A stretch of DNA of 64,000 nucleotides from Azotimanducus chitobiosivorans (GCA_965200235.1 OZ241339.1:1550001-1614000), one strand, 5' to 3'. Counted from the stretch's first letter, positions 19,458-30,400 are shown. Notes: a model not told the origin generated them from the letters alone. Program-made: numbers and translations.

Positions 19458-19721
19458 GACTATTATTCGCATCACCGTATACAGGAAAGGCGCGAAGTAG
19501 ATTTTCTTGTGGTCAAGGATGGCGAGCCTTGGAGCCTTGTCGAAGTCAGGCGCAAGGACACATCCATTGGTAAGGCGCTTGCGCAATATCAAGACAAACC
19601 CTCCATTCCGTTCGCATTTCAAGTGGTGATCGATGCCGATTACGTGGCCGCAAACTGTTTCGAGCGTCCCGGCCCGCCGTTGGTCGTACCGGCGCGCACG
19701 CTCCTCTCACAGCTCTTGTAG
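19458..19721 (+). pseudogene. remnant of a DUF4143-type AAA ATPase (C-terminal tail)
   Basis: The frame reads DYYSHHRIQERREVDFLV followed by KDGEPWSLVEVRRKDTSIGK. This matches the C-terminal nuclease-like DUF4143 part of a large group of single-gene AAA ATPases (R-EVDFLV ... P-SLVEVK). The N-terminal ATPase domain, Walker motifs and start are missing, so this is a decayed fragment. An 11-bp tandem duplication (AAAGATCGACT at 19440-19450 and 19451-19461) lies at its left edge. A full-length relative, of a different subgroup, is at 44531-45850. The rest of the 19302-19835 gap shows nothing recognisable. Confidence 0.6.
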
Positions 19722-19835
19722 CTGCCAGAAGTGCAAAGTCACCACCGAACATTCATAGAACTGTCACAATTTTGTAGTCAAAGCTTCATGCCGAACCTTT
19801 AGCATGTGGCTTTTGCTGTTGGGGGCGTTTGCGCC

Positions 19836-22706
19836 ATGCGTGCAAGACTTTCACACCTGTTTCTCATTACCGCTTCGGCAATGCTGCTCAGTGCCTCGCT
19901 GATGGCGGATGGGCAAGTTCAAGGCAGGGTCAGCGATCAGACCGCGACCGTGTATTTCGATGGCGCGATCGTGCGGATTGTCGAGACAGGCGATGAAACC
20001 GTGACCGAGGACGGCGGCAGATTTCGCTTCTCCGGACTCGATGCAGGCGAATATGAGGTCGAAGTGTCCTATATCGGCGCTGCGCCCGTCACGCAGGCGT
20101 TTTCTGTGACAGACAACGAGATGACGACGCTGCCCATCAAAATTGGTGAACAAGTCGAATTGATTGAGAACTTGATCGTGGTCGGGCAGTTTGCTGGTGC
20201 GCTCGGCGCGATCAACCAGATGCGCTCAGCAGACAATCTGGTGTCAGTGGTCTCTTCGGACGCGATTGGTCAGTTTCCTGATGAGAACGTCAGCGAAGCG
20301 CTGCAGCGCGTCAGCGGCGTGTTCATCGAGCGCGACCAAGGGGAAGGGCGCTTTGTTGGCATTCGCGGCATTGATCCACGCCTCAACGTTGCGAGCATCA
20401 ATGGACTCAACGTGCCAGCGCCCGAAAACGATCGGCGCAATGTCGCTTTGGATGTCATTCCATCTGACTTGGTCGAAAGTCTCGAAGTCACCAAGAGCCT
20501 GACGCCAGATCAGGATGGTGATGCCGTCGGCGGCACCATCAATATCAAGAGTCTGACTGCGTTTGATCGCGATGGACGCAGCTACAAGCTGCAGGGGCAA
20601 GCCTATTACAACGAGATGGAAGAGGACGACGGCCATAAATTCGCGGGCACCTTTACCAATGTCTTCGACTTCTTCGGCGGCGAGTTCGGCGTGGCCTTTA
20701 GCCTCTCGAGCAACGAGCGCAGCTTCGGTACCGACAACGTTGAATCCGATGGCGGCTGGTCTAATGACGATGGCGTTCGTTTTCACGAAGAAATGGAAGC
20801 CCGCAACTATCAAATCGTTCGCGAGCGGGACGGCATGGCGCTCAATCTCGACTTCCGGGCGTCTGATACATCGAGCTTTTTTCTGCGCTCGCTTGCCAGT
20901 CAGTACAGCGATCAGGAGTTTCGCAATCGGATAGAGTACAAGCTCGACCGAGGTGATGTGACGTTTGATGCGGATACCTTGACGGCGCGAAATACGAGAC
21001 TGCAGCGCGAGCTTAAAGATCGCTACGAAGAGCAGGAAATTTCTTCGATCATGTTCGGCGGCGAACATCTCGTTCGCGACTGGACGATTGAATACAGTGC
21101 TGGCATCTCAGATGCGAGCGAGGTTGAGCCTGATCGCATCGACGCCGAATTTCAATACAACAAGGTGGCGTCCGCCGGCTACCGAGGCACCGGCGACATT
21201 CCGAGCCTCTTCCACAGCGAGGATGCCGATGTTGCCGAGAACTATGAACTCAGAGAAATCGTTGTCGAGGACAACAGCACTGAGGACGAAGAGCGCGCGC
21301 TTCGCATTGATTTCACGAGAGAGGCGAACTTTGGCGACTACACAGGCAAGATCAAGTTCGGTGCCAAGCTACGCATGAGAGAAAAAGGCAACGATGCCAA
21401 CCTGCGCATATTCGAGGACTTTGACGATGCCTTTGACGACGCGCCGCATCTCGGTCAGTTTGTCGGCTCAGGTGGCGCCTACGAGCTCGGCGCGTACGGG
21501 CCGTTCTTCGACCCGGGTCTGCAGCAGCGCTTTGTCAACGAACACATCGGCGGCAACGCGGCCTGCGATCTTGCGACCTACGATGAAGATGCCTGCCCTT
21601 TTATCATGGATGAGGACGGCTCGCGCGTCGGCTCAGCGCGAGACTACGAGATGCGCGAGGATGTCAGCGCACTCTATGTGATGAGCCGGGTGAAGCTCGG
21701 CAAGCTGCGCGTTGTCTACGGTCTCCGCTACGAGCAGACCAAGTTCGAGGCCGATGGCTTCAGCGTTCGCGAAGTGGACGTGCGCGGCGAAGACGATGTG
21801 CAGATTGCTCCGGTCTCGTTTGAAAGCGACTATCAGAACTTTTTGCCAAGCATAAACCTGCGCTACAAGCCATCGGACAACCTTATTGTCCGCGCGGCCT
21901 ACACGCACTCGGTTGCGCGCCCGTCATTCGGCGATGTGTCACCGACTGCCGATGCCATTGAGATCGAGCAGGACGACGATAAGATCGAGCTGAAAGTCGA
22001 AGCTGGGAACCCGGCGCTCGATCCGTTCGAATCTCGGAATTTCGACTTTGCCGTTGAGTACTATCCTGAACGACTCGGCGTTCTCAATGCAGGCTTTTTC
22101 CACAAGAAGATCGACAACTTCATTTTCCAAGCCGATGTCAGCGGAATCGTTGACGCGGCGGCCTATGCGGGTTCGCTTGCCGTCACTGACCTCGAAGTGT
22201 TCGAGCCGCGCAACGGCAATGCGGCGGACCTCTACGGGATCGAAGTCGGGTGGACGCGATACTTCTCCGAGTTGCCGTCGCCGTTCGACGGTCTGATCTT
22301 GATGGCCAACGCCACCTTCACGGACAGTGAAGCCGACCTCGGACTTGGTGATGGTGCCGGTCGAGGCAGCGATACCGCCCTGCCGCTGCAAGCCGATATG
22401 GTCGCCAACTTCGTGATCGGCTACGAGAAAGGTCCGTGGAGCCTGCGTCTTTCGTCGGCCTACATCAGCGAGCGCCTCGCAGAAATCAATTTCGAGGACG
22501 ACAGCAACGATATCTACGAGAATGGGCATCATCAGGTCGATCTGACCGTGAAGTACGATGTCACCGATCAGTTGCAGGTCTATTTCAACGCCATCAACCT
22601 CAACGAAGAACCCAACTACCGCTACTACGGCAGCTCGCGCTTCAATGCGCAATACGACGAGATTGGGCGCTCATTCGCGCTCGGTGTCACCTACCGGAGC
22701 TATTGA
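19836..22706 (+). CDS. TonB-dependent receptor, probably for phytate or its products
   Basis: Outer-membrane beta-barrel transporter of about 956 residues energised by TonB. From the ATG at 19836 there is a signal peptide (LFLITASAMLLSASLMA). A carboxypeptidase-regulatory-like beta-sandwich follows (QVQGRVSDQTATVYFDGAIV ... GLDAGEYEVEVSYIG), then a TonB-box-like ENLIVVG. The plug has VSEALQRVSGVFIERDQGEG and VRGI-like GIRGIDPRLN, and the barrel ends in VTYRSY. A GTG ten codons upstream is in frame but would spoil the signal peptide. The phytase lipoprotein gene begins three bases after its stop. This receptor-plus-beta-propeller-phytase pairing is known from several Proteobacteria, which supports uptake of phytate-derived ligands. 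The ligand itself is inferred. Confidence 0.88.
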   Translation: MRARLSHLFLITASAMLLSASLMADGQVQGRVSDQTATVYFDGAIVRIVETGDETVTEDGGRFRFSGLDAGEYEVEVSYIGAAPVTQAFSVTDNEMTTLPIKIGEQVELIENLIVVGQFAGALGAINQMRSADNLVSVVSSDAIGQFPDENVSEALQRVSGVFIERDQGEGRFVGIRGIDPRLNVASINGLNVPAPENDRRNVALDVIPSDLVESLEVTKSLTPDQDGDAVGGTINIKSLTAFDRDGRSYKLQGQAYYNEMEEDDGHKFAGTFTNVFDFFGGEFGVAFSLSSNERSFGTDNVESDGGWSNDDGVRFHEEMEARNYQIVRERDGMALNLDFRASDTSSFFLRSLASQYSDQEFRNRIEYKLDRGDVTFDADTLTARNTRLQRELKDRYEEQEISSIMFGGEHLVRDWTIEYSAGISDASEVEPDRIDAEFQYNKVASAGYRGTGDIPSLFHSEDADVAENYELREIVVEDNSTEDEERALRIDFTREANFGDYTGKIKFGAKLRMREKGNDANLRIFEDFDDAFDDAPHLGQFVGSGGAYELGAYGPFFDPGLQQRFVNEHIGGNAACDLATYDEDACPFIMDEDGSRVGSARDYEMREDVSALYVMSRVKLGKLRVVYGLRYEQTKFEADGFSVREVDVRGEDDVQIAPVSFESDYQNFLPSINLRYKPSDNLIVRAAYTHSVARPSFGDVSPTADAIEIEQDDDKIELKVEAGNPALDPFESRNFDFAVEYYPERLGVLNAGFFHKKIDNFIFQADVSGIVDAAAYAGSLAVTDLEVFEPRNGNAADLYGIEVGWTRYFSELPSPFDGLILMANATFTDSEADLGLGDGAGRGSDTALPLQADMVANFVIGYEKGPWSLRLSSAYISERLAEINFEDDSNDIYENGHHQVDLTVKYDVTDQLQVYFNAINLNEEPNYRYYGSSRFNAQYDEIGRSFALGVTYRSY

Positions 22707-22709
22707 TTG

Positions 22710-23741
22710 ATGCAAGCTATGCGAATCGCGCCGCTATTGCTTGTCTTCGTCGCAAGCTGTGCGCAGCCGGCGGACTACCCTAGGGTTGCCGCCACTGTAG
22801 AGACCGCGCCGGTGGCGAGCAAAAGGGATGCGGCGGATGATCCCGCTGTGTGGGTCAATGTGGCCGATCCAAGATCGAGCCTCATTCTTGCAACCGATAA
22901 GCGCCGTGGACTTGCCGTGTACGATCTCGCTGGCGCTGAACGTCAGTTCATCGAGCGCGGCAGACTGAACAACGTCGATTTGCGGCGAGACGTGCGGCTT
23001 GGCGGTGTCGAGACCACGCTTGCGGCTGCCACCAATCGAACGACGCAGAGCTTTGACGTGTTCGAGGTGTCCGCCGAAGGGCATGTGACGTTTCGAATCG
23101 AACAGCCGATTGAAATGGACGACCCCTACGGCATCTGCATGATGCGCGATGAACGCGGCAACGCATCAGTGTTCGTCAACGACAAGAACGGCGACTATCA
23201 AGAGTGGCGACTCACGCATGCTGGCGAACTCGCACCGGTACTCATGGCGAGCTTCGCGCTCAGCAGTCAGCCGGAAGGATGCGTGGTGGATGATCGCACC
23301 GGCCTGCTCTACGCGGGTGAAGAATCGCGCGGCGTGTGGGTGATGCCAGCGGATGCAAGCCGAGCGGATGAGATGACGCTCATTGACAGTGTCGGCGAGG
23401 GGCCGCTGGTCGCCGACGTTGAAGGCATGTCGGTCTACTCGGGCGATGCCGGGCGCTCGTTCTTGGTGGTTTCAAGCCAAGGCGACGACAGCTTTGCCGT
23501 CTATCACATTGAAGATGCACATCGTTACCTTGGTTCATTTCGCGTGACCGATCATCCTGAATTGCCAATCGATGGCGTGCAGGAAACCGACGGCCTTGAC
23601 ATGACAGCCCACGCGCTGGGCGATCAATTTCCGCAAGGCATGCTCGTCGTGCAAGACGGAGACAACCGTCTCCCGCCCGACAATCAGAACTTCAAATTGA
23701 TCGATTGGCGCGAAGTGGCGGCAATTTTTCCGTTGCGCTAG
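22710..23741 (+). CDS. beta-propeller phytase, lipoprotein
   Basis: Calcium-dependent 3-phytase family (PF02333), which releases phosphate from inositol hexakisphosphate. The 343-residue protein starts with a lipoprotein signal ending in LVFVASC, so it is probably membrane-anchored on the periplasmic side or at the surface. Family motifs visible are DAADDPAVWVN near residue 40, DKRRGLAVYDLAG, NNVDLRRDV, and DPYGICMMRD near 130. The catalytic-side blocks QPEGCVVDDRTGLLYAGEE and VADVEGMSVY follow, then VQETDGLDM and LVVQDGDN near the C-terminus. The ATG at 22710 has GGAG about 11 bases upstream, inside the end of the receptor gene, so translation of the two is probably coupled. Confidence 0.9.
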   Translation: MQAMRIAPLLLVFVASCAQPADYPRVAATVETAPVASKRDAADDPAVWVNVADPRSSLILATDKRRGLAVYDLAGAERQFIERGRLNNVDLRRDVRLGGVETTLAAATNRTTQSFDVFEVSAEGHVTFRIEQPIEMDDPYGICMMRDERGNASVFVNDKNGDYQEWRLTHAGELAPVLMASFALSSQPEGCVVDDRTGLLYAGEESRGVWVMPADASRADEMTLIDSVGEGPLVADVEGMSVYSGDAGRSFLVVSSQGDDSFAVYHIEDAHRYLGSFRVTDHPELPIDGVQETDGLDMTAHALGDQFPQGMLVVQDGDNRLPPDNQNFKLIDWREVAAIFPLR

Positions 23742-23789
23742 CATACGCTTTTAGACGAGGGAGGTAAGGACACGCCTCCGTCCCCGCAA

Positions 23790-24986
23790 ATGACCCAAGA
23801 CCTTTCGACCTCATCCGGTTGCTCCCATGTAATGCCGACCTACGCACGCCTGCCCGTATCTTTCGAGCGTGGCACAGGGGCATGGCTCTACGACCAAGAT
23901 GGCAATCCCTATCTCGACGCCTTGACCGGCATCGCCGTATGCGGGCTCGGCCACGCCCACGAGGGCGTTCAGAAAGTCGTCGCGAAACAAGCGGGGACGC
24001 TTTTGCACACATCCAATCTATATGAGATCGACCTGCAAACGTCGCTTGCTGCACGCCTGTGCGAAATCTCCGGCATGGACAACGTCTTCTTCTGCAACTC
24101 AGGCGCCGAAGCGAACGAGGCAGCAATCAAGATTGCGCGCATGTACGGTCACAAGCTCGGCATCGACAATCCGATTATCCTAGTGATGCGCGGCGCCTTT
24201 CACGGGCGCACCCTCGCCACGCTCACTGCTACCGCCAACCGCAAGATCCAAGCTGGCTTCGAGCCGCTGGTACCAGGGTTCGTGCGCACTGAGTTCGGCG
24301 ATATGGATGCGGTACGCGCCACCACCAAGAACACCAAGAACATTGTGGCGGTGTTGGTCGAGCCGATTCAAGGCGAAGCCGGCATCCATCAACCGCCTAC
24401 AGGCTACCTGCGGGCATTGCGCGATCATTGCGAGGCGCACAACTGGCTGCTGATGCTCGACGAAGTACAGACGGGCAATGCGCGCACCGGCAGATACTTC
24501 GCATTCCAGCACGAGCGCGGCCTGCTGCCCGACGTGTTGACAACAGCCAAAGGTCTCGGCAATGGCGTACCGATCGGCGCCTGCCTCGCCGCAGGCAAGG
24601 CCGCGGGCATGCTCGGCGCAGGCGCACACGGCTCGACATTCGGCGGCAATCTTCTTGCGTGTGCCGCCGCCCACGCCGTGCTCGACGCTATCGAGTCGGG
24701 TGACCTTGAAGCCCGTGCGACTGCCCTCGGCAAACGCATTCGCAGCGGCATCGAGTCGGCGCTCTTGGGTTCGAACCGAATCAAAGAGATTCGCGGACTC
24801 GGCCTCATGATCGGCGTCGAGCTTGCCGCTGAGACGAAGGGCGTTGTGCCTGCGGCGCTAGAGAGAGGTCTGCTGATCAACTGCATTGGCGACCGCGTGG
24901 TGCGACTGCTGCCAGCGCTGACAATGAACGATGAGGAAGCCGATGAGTTGGTAGCGAGGCTTGCTGACACGCTCAAAGCGCTGTAA
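23790..24986 (+). CDS. argD: acetylornithine aminotransferase
   Basis: PLP-dependent enzyme converting N-acetylglutamate semialdehyde to N-acetylornithine in arginine synthesis. It may also act on succinyldiaminopimelate in lysine synthesis. The 398-residue product is the family length. It shows MPTYARLPVSFERGTGAWLY at the N-terminus, FFCNSGAEANEAAIKIAR near 105, EPIQGEAGI near 193, and LMLDEVQTGNARTG with the PLP aspartate-like position. The Schiff-base lysine is in TTAKGLGNGVP near 253. No good ribosome site precedes either the ATG at 23790 or the alternative at 23832. argF follows after 15 bases, a common proteobacterial pair. Confidence 0.94.
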   Translation: MTQDLSTSSGCSHVMPTYARLPVSFERGTGAWLYDQDGNPYLDALTGIAVCGLGHAHEGVQKVVAKQAGTLLHTSNLYEIDLQTSLAARLCEISGMDNVFFCNSGAEANEAAIKIARMYGHKLGIDNPIILVMRGAFHGRTLATLTATANRKIQAGFEPLVPGFVRTEFGDMDAVRATTKNTKNIVAVLVEPIQGEAGIHQPPTGYLRALRDHCEAHNWLLMLDEVQTGNARTGRYFAFQHERGLLPDVLTTAKGLGNGVPIGACLAAGKAAGMLGAGAHGSTFGGNLLACAAAHAVLDAIESGDLEARATALGKRIRSGIESALLGSNRIKEIRGLGLMIGVELAAETKGVVPAALERGLLINCIGDRVVRLLPALTMNDEEADELVARLADTLKAL

Positions 24987-25001
24987 CGGGGCTGCGGCAA
25001 G

Positions 25002-25892
25002 ATGGCTAGGCACTTCCTGACGCTGCTCGATTTCTCATCGGACGAGCTTCGCGGTCTTGTCGCGCGCGCCAGCGAGTTTCGGCGCTTGGCGACTGACGGG
25101 CAGGTGTACCAACCGCTCAAGGGCAAAGTGCTACTGATGATCTTCGAGGCGGCTTCGAGCCGCACGCGCGTTGCGTTTGAATCGGGCATGAGTTCGCTCG
25201 GTGGACATGCCATCAATCTCGCGCCCGGCGATTCGCAGCTAGGACGGGGTGAGCCTGTCGTGGATACCGCCAAGGTGCTTTCGGGCATGGTCGATGGCAT
25301 GGCCATTCGCACCATTGATCACGAGCGTTTGCAGGAATTTGCGTCCGCAGCGAGCGTGCCGGTGATCAACGCCATGTCGAGTCGCTCGCACCCTTGCCAG
25401 CTACTCGCCGATATGCAAACGTACTGTGAGCTTCGGGGGGATATCCAAGGCAAGCGCGTCGCATTCATTGGCGACGGATACAACATGTGCCTGAGCTATA
25501 TCGAAGCGTCGCAGCAGTTCGGATTTGATCTCATGGTAGCCGCGCCCGATGGCATGGCGCCGGAAGTGCCTCGGTGTGCTGAGCAGGTCGATGTGTGCAG
25601 CTCGCCACCAGATGCGGTGCGCGGCGCTGACCTTGTAGTCACTGACGTATGGACATCCATCGGCCACGATGAAGAGCGCGAAGCACGCATCGCCCACTTC
25701 AAAGGCTTTCAAGTGACGCCAGCCTTGCTCGACCTTGCGAAGCCGGACGCGCTCTTCATGCACTGCCTGCCCGCGCATCACGGCGAAGAAGTGTCCGTAG
25801 GGCTATTGGACGATCCGCGCTCGGTCGTCTGGCACGAGGCGCACAACCGGCGCTTCTCGCAGCAGGCGCTGCTTGAGCATCTGCTGGTGTAG
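25002..25892 (+). CDS. argF: ornithine carbamoyltransferase
   Basis: Makes citrulline from ornithine and carbamoyl phosphate. The 296-residue protein carries the carbamoyl-phosphate motif as FEAASSRTRVAFE (usual form STRTR; the second R-T-R-V ends in V). It also has HPCQLLADMQT near 130, the ornithine loop (DVWTSIGHDEE) and the catalytic HCLPAHHGEE near residue 250. It lies 15 bases downstream of argD and converges with dadA. Confidence 0.94.
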   Translation: MARHFLTLLDFSSDELRGLVARASEFRRLATDGQVYQPLKGKVLLMIFEAASSRTRVAFESGMSSLGGHAINLAPGDSQLGRGEPVVDTAKVLSGMVDGMAIRTIDHERLQEFASAASVPVINAMSSRSHPCQLLADMQTYCELRGDIQGKRVAFIGDGYNMCLSYIEASQQFGFDLMVAAPDGMAPEVPRCAEQVDVCSSPPDAVRGADLVVTDVWTSIGHDEEREARIAHFKGFQVTPALLDLAKPDALFMHCLPAHHGEEVSVGLLDDPRSVVWHEAHNRRFSQQALLEHLLV

Positions 25893-25940
25893 TGTCCCGT
25901 AAACAAGTGTGGTTCAATCGTCTCAACAGCAAGAACAAAT

Positions 25941-27224
25941 TCATCGCAGCGCAAATCGCTGCAAAGCATAAGGCCGCACATCGATCTCGCTCTCACGCTC
26001 AATCACAGCATCGGCGAGCAGCCTGCCCGAGGCAAGCGCGTGCGTCCAACCCAACGCGCCGTGCCCAGTATTGACGTAGAGATTCGCTTTTTTGGTGGCG
26101 CCGATGATCGGCCTGCCATCGGCGGACAAGGGCCGCAACCCCGCCCAAGGCGCAAGCTGATCCCTCCTCAAGGTCACAGCATAATCCGGGTACACCGACT
26201 GCAGAAGCGAGAACAGGTTGTCAATGCGGCCCTTGGCAATTGACAGGTCGAACCCTGCAAATTCCCCTGTTCCGGCGACCCGCACGACACGCGCGAGCGG
26301 GTTGATCAGCGCGTGCTGGTTCAAATCGACGATGGCATGACGGGGTGGGTCGTTCCAAGCCAGTTTCGACGGGCTGATCGAATAGCCTTTGGCTGGCGCA
26401 ATCGGTAAGTAGACACCGAGACTGCGGGCGAGACGGCCCGAGTAGCTGCCACTTGCAATGACAAGCTTGTCGGCCTCGAAAACTTCGCCGGGCGCAGCAG
26501 CGCGCACACCGTTTGAGCCGACATCAAGATGCGTGATCAAGGTACCGAAATTGAACTGCACGCCCATGTCGCGACAGCGCTTCACGAGCATCTGCCCGTA
26601 GGCAAACGCATCCGCGGACTCGTCGGCCTCGAATCTGACTGCACCGACCAGTTTCTCGCCGATAGGCATGAGCGTCGGCTCGCGCTCTAGCAGCCTGTCG
26701 CGGTCAAGCACCTCATACTCACCGCCGTCTGCCGCTACTACATCGGCGATGCGAAGAAACGACTCGAAGTGCCTCTCGGAACGCTGCACGATAAGACAGC
26801 CCCTTAATTCGGAACTGAACGCAAGCCCGTCTGAGTGTGCAAGGTCATCCATCAGCATCTTTGAGTAGGCGGCCAAGCGCCGGTTGGCGATGAGTCCCTC
26901 GCGAAACTTGGATGTGCGGCAATTGACGAGAAAGCGAAGTCCGAAGCGCGCCAGGTGGGGCAGCGCGCGCGGATGCACGAGCATCGGCGCGGACTCAGCC
27001 TCGCCGGTGAAGTTGGCAAGCAGAGATTGAACGAGCAGGCCAAACACGCCGGGCGCATTCCACGGGTCGGGCGCACCCCGCTGCATGTAGGCACCGTTGG
27101 CATGGCTCGTCTCCAAAAGGGCATCCGTCTGCCGCTCGACCACGCGCACTTGGACGCCTTCACGTCGCAGGTAGTAGGCGCTCGCAAGGCCGATGAGCCC
27201 TGCGCCAACAACGATGACTCTCAC
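25941..27224 (-). CDS. dadA: D-amino acid dehydrogenase, small subunit type
   Basis: FAD-dependent membrane-associated enzyme that oxidises D-amino acids to keto acids, feeding electrons to the respiratory chain. The 427-residue product opens with the dinucleotide-binding loop VIVVGAGLIGLASAYYLRRE. It has the family ETSHANGAYMQRGAPDPWNAPG segment, LVIASGSYSGRLARSLG in the middle, and the C-terminal LYVNTGHGALGWTHALASG that contacts FAD. The alanine racemase gene often found beside dadA is not present. It is convergent with argF and divergent from the giant protease gene. Confidence 0.9.
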   Translation of the reverse strand: MRVIVVGAGLIGLASAYYLRREGVQVRVVERQTDALLETSHANGAYMQRGAPDPWNAPGVFGLLVQSLLANFTGEAESAPMLVHPRALPHLARFGLRFLVNCRTSKFREGLIANRRLAAYSKMLMDDLAHSDGLAFSSELRGCLIVQRSERHFESFLRIADVVAADGGEYEVLDRDRLLEREPTLMPIGEKLVGAVRFEADESADAFAYGQMLVKRCRDMGVQFNFGTLITHLDVGSNGVRAAAPGEVFEADKLVIASGSYSGRLARSLGVYLPIAPAKGYSISPSKLAWNDPPRHAIVDLNQHALINPLARVVRVAGTGEFAGFDLSIAKGRIDNLFSLLQSVYPDYAVTLRRDQLAPWAGLRPLSADGRPIIGATKKANLYVNTGHGALGWTHALASGRLLADAVIERESEIDVRPYALQRFALR

Positions 27225-27416
27225 TGGTGACTCGGCGGAGATTCAAGTACAGCGCGTATTTTCGCCCAAGCAGGCGTGTTTGTGACAATAAAAGCGCGAC
27301 TGCTGCTTGCTCGCCATTCGGTGGATAGTCTTCGGCGACTTACGCTAAAATCTCGTTCGGTCGCGACCATTTAATTGGCTGGAAAACTACTTGAGGCTGT
27401 GCCGGCGCAGTTGTTG

Positions 27417-30400
27417 ATGAGAGTGTCGCGTCAAGCCCTTCTTTTCGCCTTGACCGCTGCGATGATCGCCTCGCTCGCAGGCGTTTCGGCGCTTGCCGCC
27501 GAGACATACCGCGTGCCGCTGTTCGTGACGGATACGAACTTCGGGCAGACGGGCGTGCTGCGGCTGCACAATCGCTCCGACGAGTCGGGTGAAGTGCTGG
27601 TCTACGTGGTCGACAACGCCGGCGCGCGATCGGATTCGGTGTCGCTGTCGCTCGCCGCCAACGCGGCAGTCGAGCTCGACGCAGCCGAACTGAACGCCCG
27701 CGGCCTCGGCGCCATCAATGGTCATGTGCGCCTCGAGGTCACGACCACGCTCGACGTAGATGTGCTCGCCTATCTGCGAAGCGCGGACGGCAGCCTCTCC
27801 GCCCTGCATGGCCGCGTGCGCGGCAGCTCGGCCGGCGGCGTCCACGACTACCGCGTTCCGTTCTTCGGCGCGGCGCGGGATGCCACGCGTGCCGGCCATC
27901 TGCAGATTACGAACGCAAGCGACACTCCGGCGGCGGTGATGATCGAAGGCATCGACGACAACGGCGCGGCGGCCGTCGATGGCGTGGTGGAGATCGGTCT
28001 GACCGCAGGCGCGACTCGTGTCCTGAGCGCTCAAGAGCTGGAAGCCGGGGCGGACGGGATCGCCGGGCAGTTCGGCGCGGGCGCGGGGGAATGGCGGCTG
28101 AAAGTGACATCCGACCAGCCGCTCGGCGTCGTGAGCTACATCGAGTCACCGCTCGGACGGCTCGACAACCTATCGTCAGCCGGCACGGACGGACTCGCGG
28201 CCGGCGACCATGCCGCTTTCGGCGGCCGCCTTTCGGGCGCGGACATCGAGCTCGACGATGGCAACGGAGCACGGCGAATCGCCTTCATGCCCGGCGAAGT
28301 GTTCAGCGAGACGGCACGACCACCAGGCACGGCCGACACACGCGTCGGACGCTACGCGTACGCACGCACCGGCGCCGATGCCGGGCGGCTGACGCTCGCC
28401 TACGCGGACGGCGGCGACTGCGAACTGAACCTGCACCACAGCAGCCGCATCTCGGGTTGGTACGCCTGGCGGTGCAAGGAAGCGAACGGCGATATCTGGC
28501 GCGGCGGCCACTGGTCGGTGCGCGAAGCGCCGAGGCCCGAACCGGCGCCTGAACCGGAACCGCTGCCGGAGCCTTCCGCACCGAAATTCCCGGACGGCGC
28601 CGCGCCGGACGATCAGAACTACATTCTCGGCGAAGCGATCGCCCCACTGACCCTGCCCGCCGCGGACGGCGGCAACGGTGAGATTGGTTACGCGCTTGAG
28701 CCCCTGCCCTCAGGCCTCGCCTTTGACGCAGCCACGCGTGAGCTCGCTGGCGCGCCCGGAGAGGCAGGCGTCCATCGCGTGCGGTACTCGGCGCACGACA
28801 TCGACGGCGACGCCGACAGCCTTGCGTTCCTGATCATGGCGCGTGCCCCCGGCTCTTCCGACTGCCTCGTGGGCGAGCCGGTTCGCCCGGGCGGGCGTTG
28901 CACTTATCCGGGCAGCGATCAAGCCTTCACTGTGAACGCCGACGGCCGGGCGAGGTTCCTCGCGCTCAGTTCTGCAAACGCGATCAACATTGTCAACCGC
29001 CGGTACCGCGGTCGCTTCTACGACTTCCGTGCTATGCACATCGGCGAAGGCACATGGCGCATCGAGCGGCTCGAAGGCGTGGAAGGGCCGCCCGCCAACG
29101 CCGTGCCGAGGCTGCCAGACTCCGGGCTGCCGGGGAACCTGACCTTCGTCGCCCAGGCGCCAGTCGAGACGCTCGTTCTGCCGGCCGCGACCGGCGGCGA
29201 CGGCGTGCTCGCCCACAGCCTCTTGCCGACGGTGCCGGGCATGTCCTTTGATGCGCCGTCGCGGACTTTCTCCGGCACGCCGTCGGAACCCGGCGTGTAC
29301 CGAATGCGCTACCTCGTCGCCGACCGGGACGGCGACAGCGACCAGTTCTCGTTCGCCATCACCGTGATCGAGCCAGCCATGTCAGCCGTGCGGGCTGTTC
29401 GCGCGGAGACCCGCCACGTGCCACTGTTCGTGGCGAATACCGGCTTCGGGCAGGTCGGGGTGCTGCGGCTGCACAATCGCTCCGACGAACCGGGGGAAGT
29501 GCTTGTCCGCATGGTCGACAATACCGGCGCGCGTTCAGATCCGGTGTCGCTGTCGCTCGCCGCCCGCGCGGCGGTCGAGCTCGACGCCGCCGAGCTGAGA
29601 GCCCGCGGCCTCGGCGCGATCAATGGCCGTGTGCGCCTTGAGGTGTCGACTGCCCTTGATGTGGACGTGCTTGTCTACCTGAGAAGCGCGGACGGCAGCC
29701 TCTCCGCCTTGCACGACCGCGTGCGCGGCAGCGCCGACGGCGGCATCCACGAGTACCGCGTTCCGTTCTTCGGCGCGGCGCGTGATCCGGCACGCGCGGG
29801 CAGGCTGCAGCTCGTGAACGCGGGCGACGCTTCGGCGGCGGTGACGATTGAAGGCATCGATGACAATGGCGCGGCGGCCGTCGATGGCGTAGTGGAGATC
29901 AATCTGGCAGCAGGCACAGCACGCGTCCTGAGCGCACAAGACTTGGAAGTCGGGGCGGACGGCATCACGGGGCGGTTCGGCGCCGGCGAGGGCGTGTGGC
30001 GGCTGATGATCGCCTCCGACCAGCCGCTCGACGTCGTCAGCTTCATCGAGTCGCGGGTCGGACGGCTCGACAACCTGTCCTCAACGGGCATGGACGGCTT
30101 CGCCCCGCAGGATCACGCGGCTTTCGGCGGGCGTCTTTCGGGCGCGAAGATTGCGCTCGACGACGGTAACGGGGAAAGGCGGATCGCCATCGCGCCCGGC
30201 GATGCGTTCTCCGAGACACTCACAGGCGCGGCCGACGCGCGCGCCGGGCGCTACGCGTACGCACGCACCGGAACCGATGCAGGGCGGCTGACTCTGGCCT
30301 ACGACGAGAACGGCGGCGACTGCGAGCTGAACCTACACCACAGTAGCCGCGCCTCGGGCTGGTACGCATGGCGGTGCGATGAAACGGATGGCGATGTCTG

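Noticed and set aside
25893..25940. Possible bidirectional terminator between argF and dadA
   Set aside because: No convincing stem was found in the 48-base gap.
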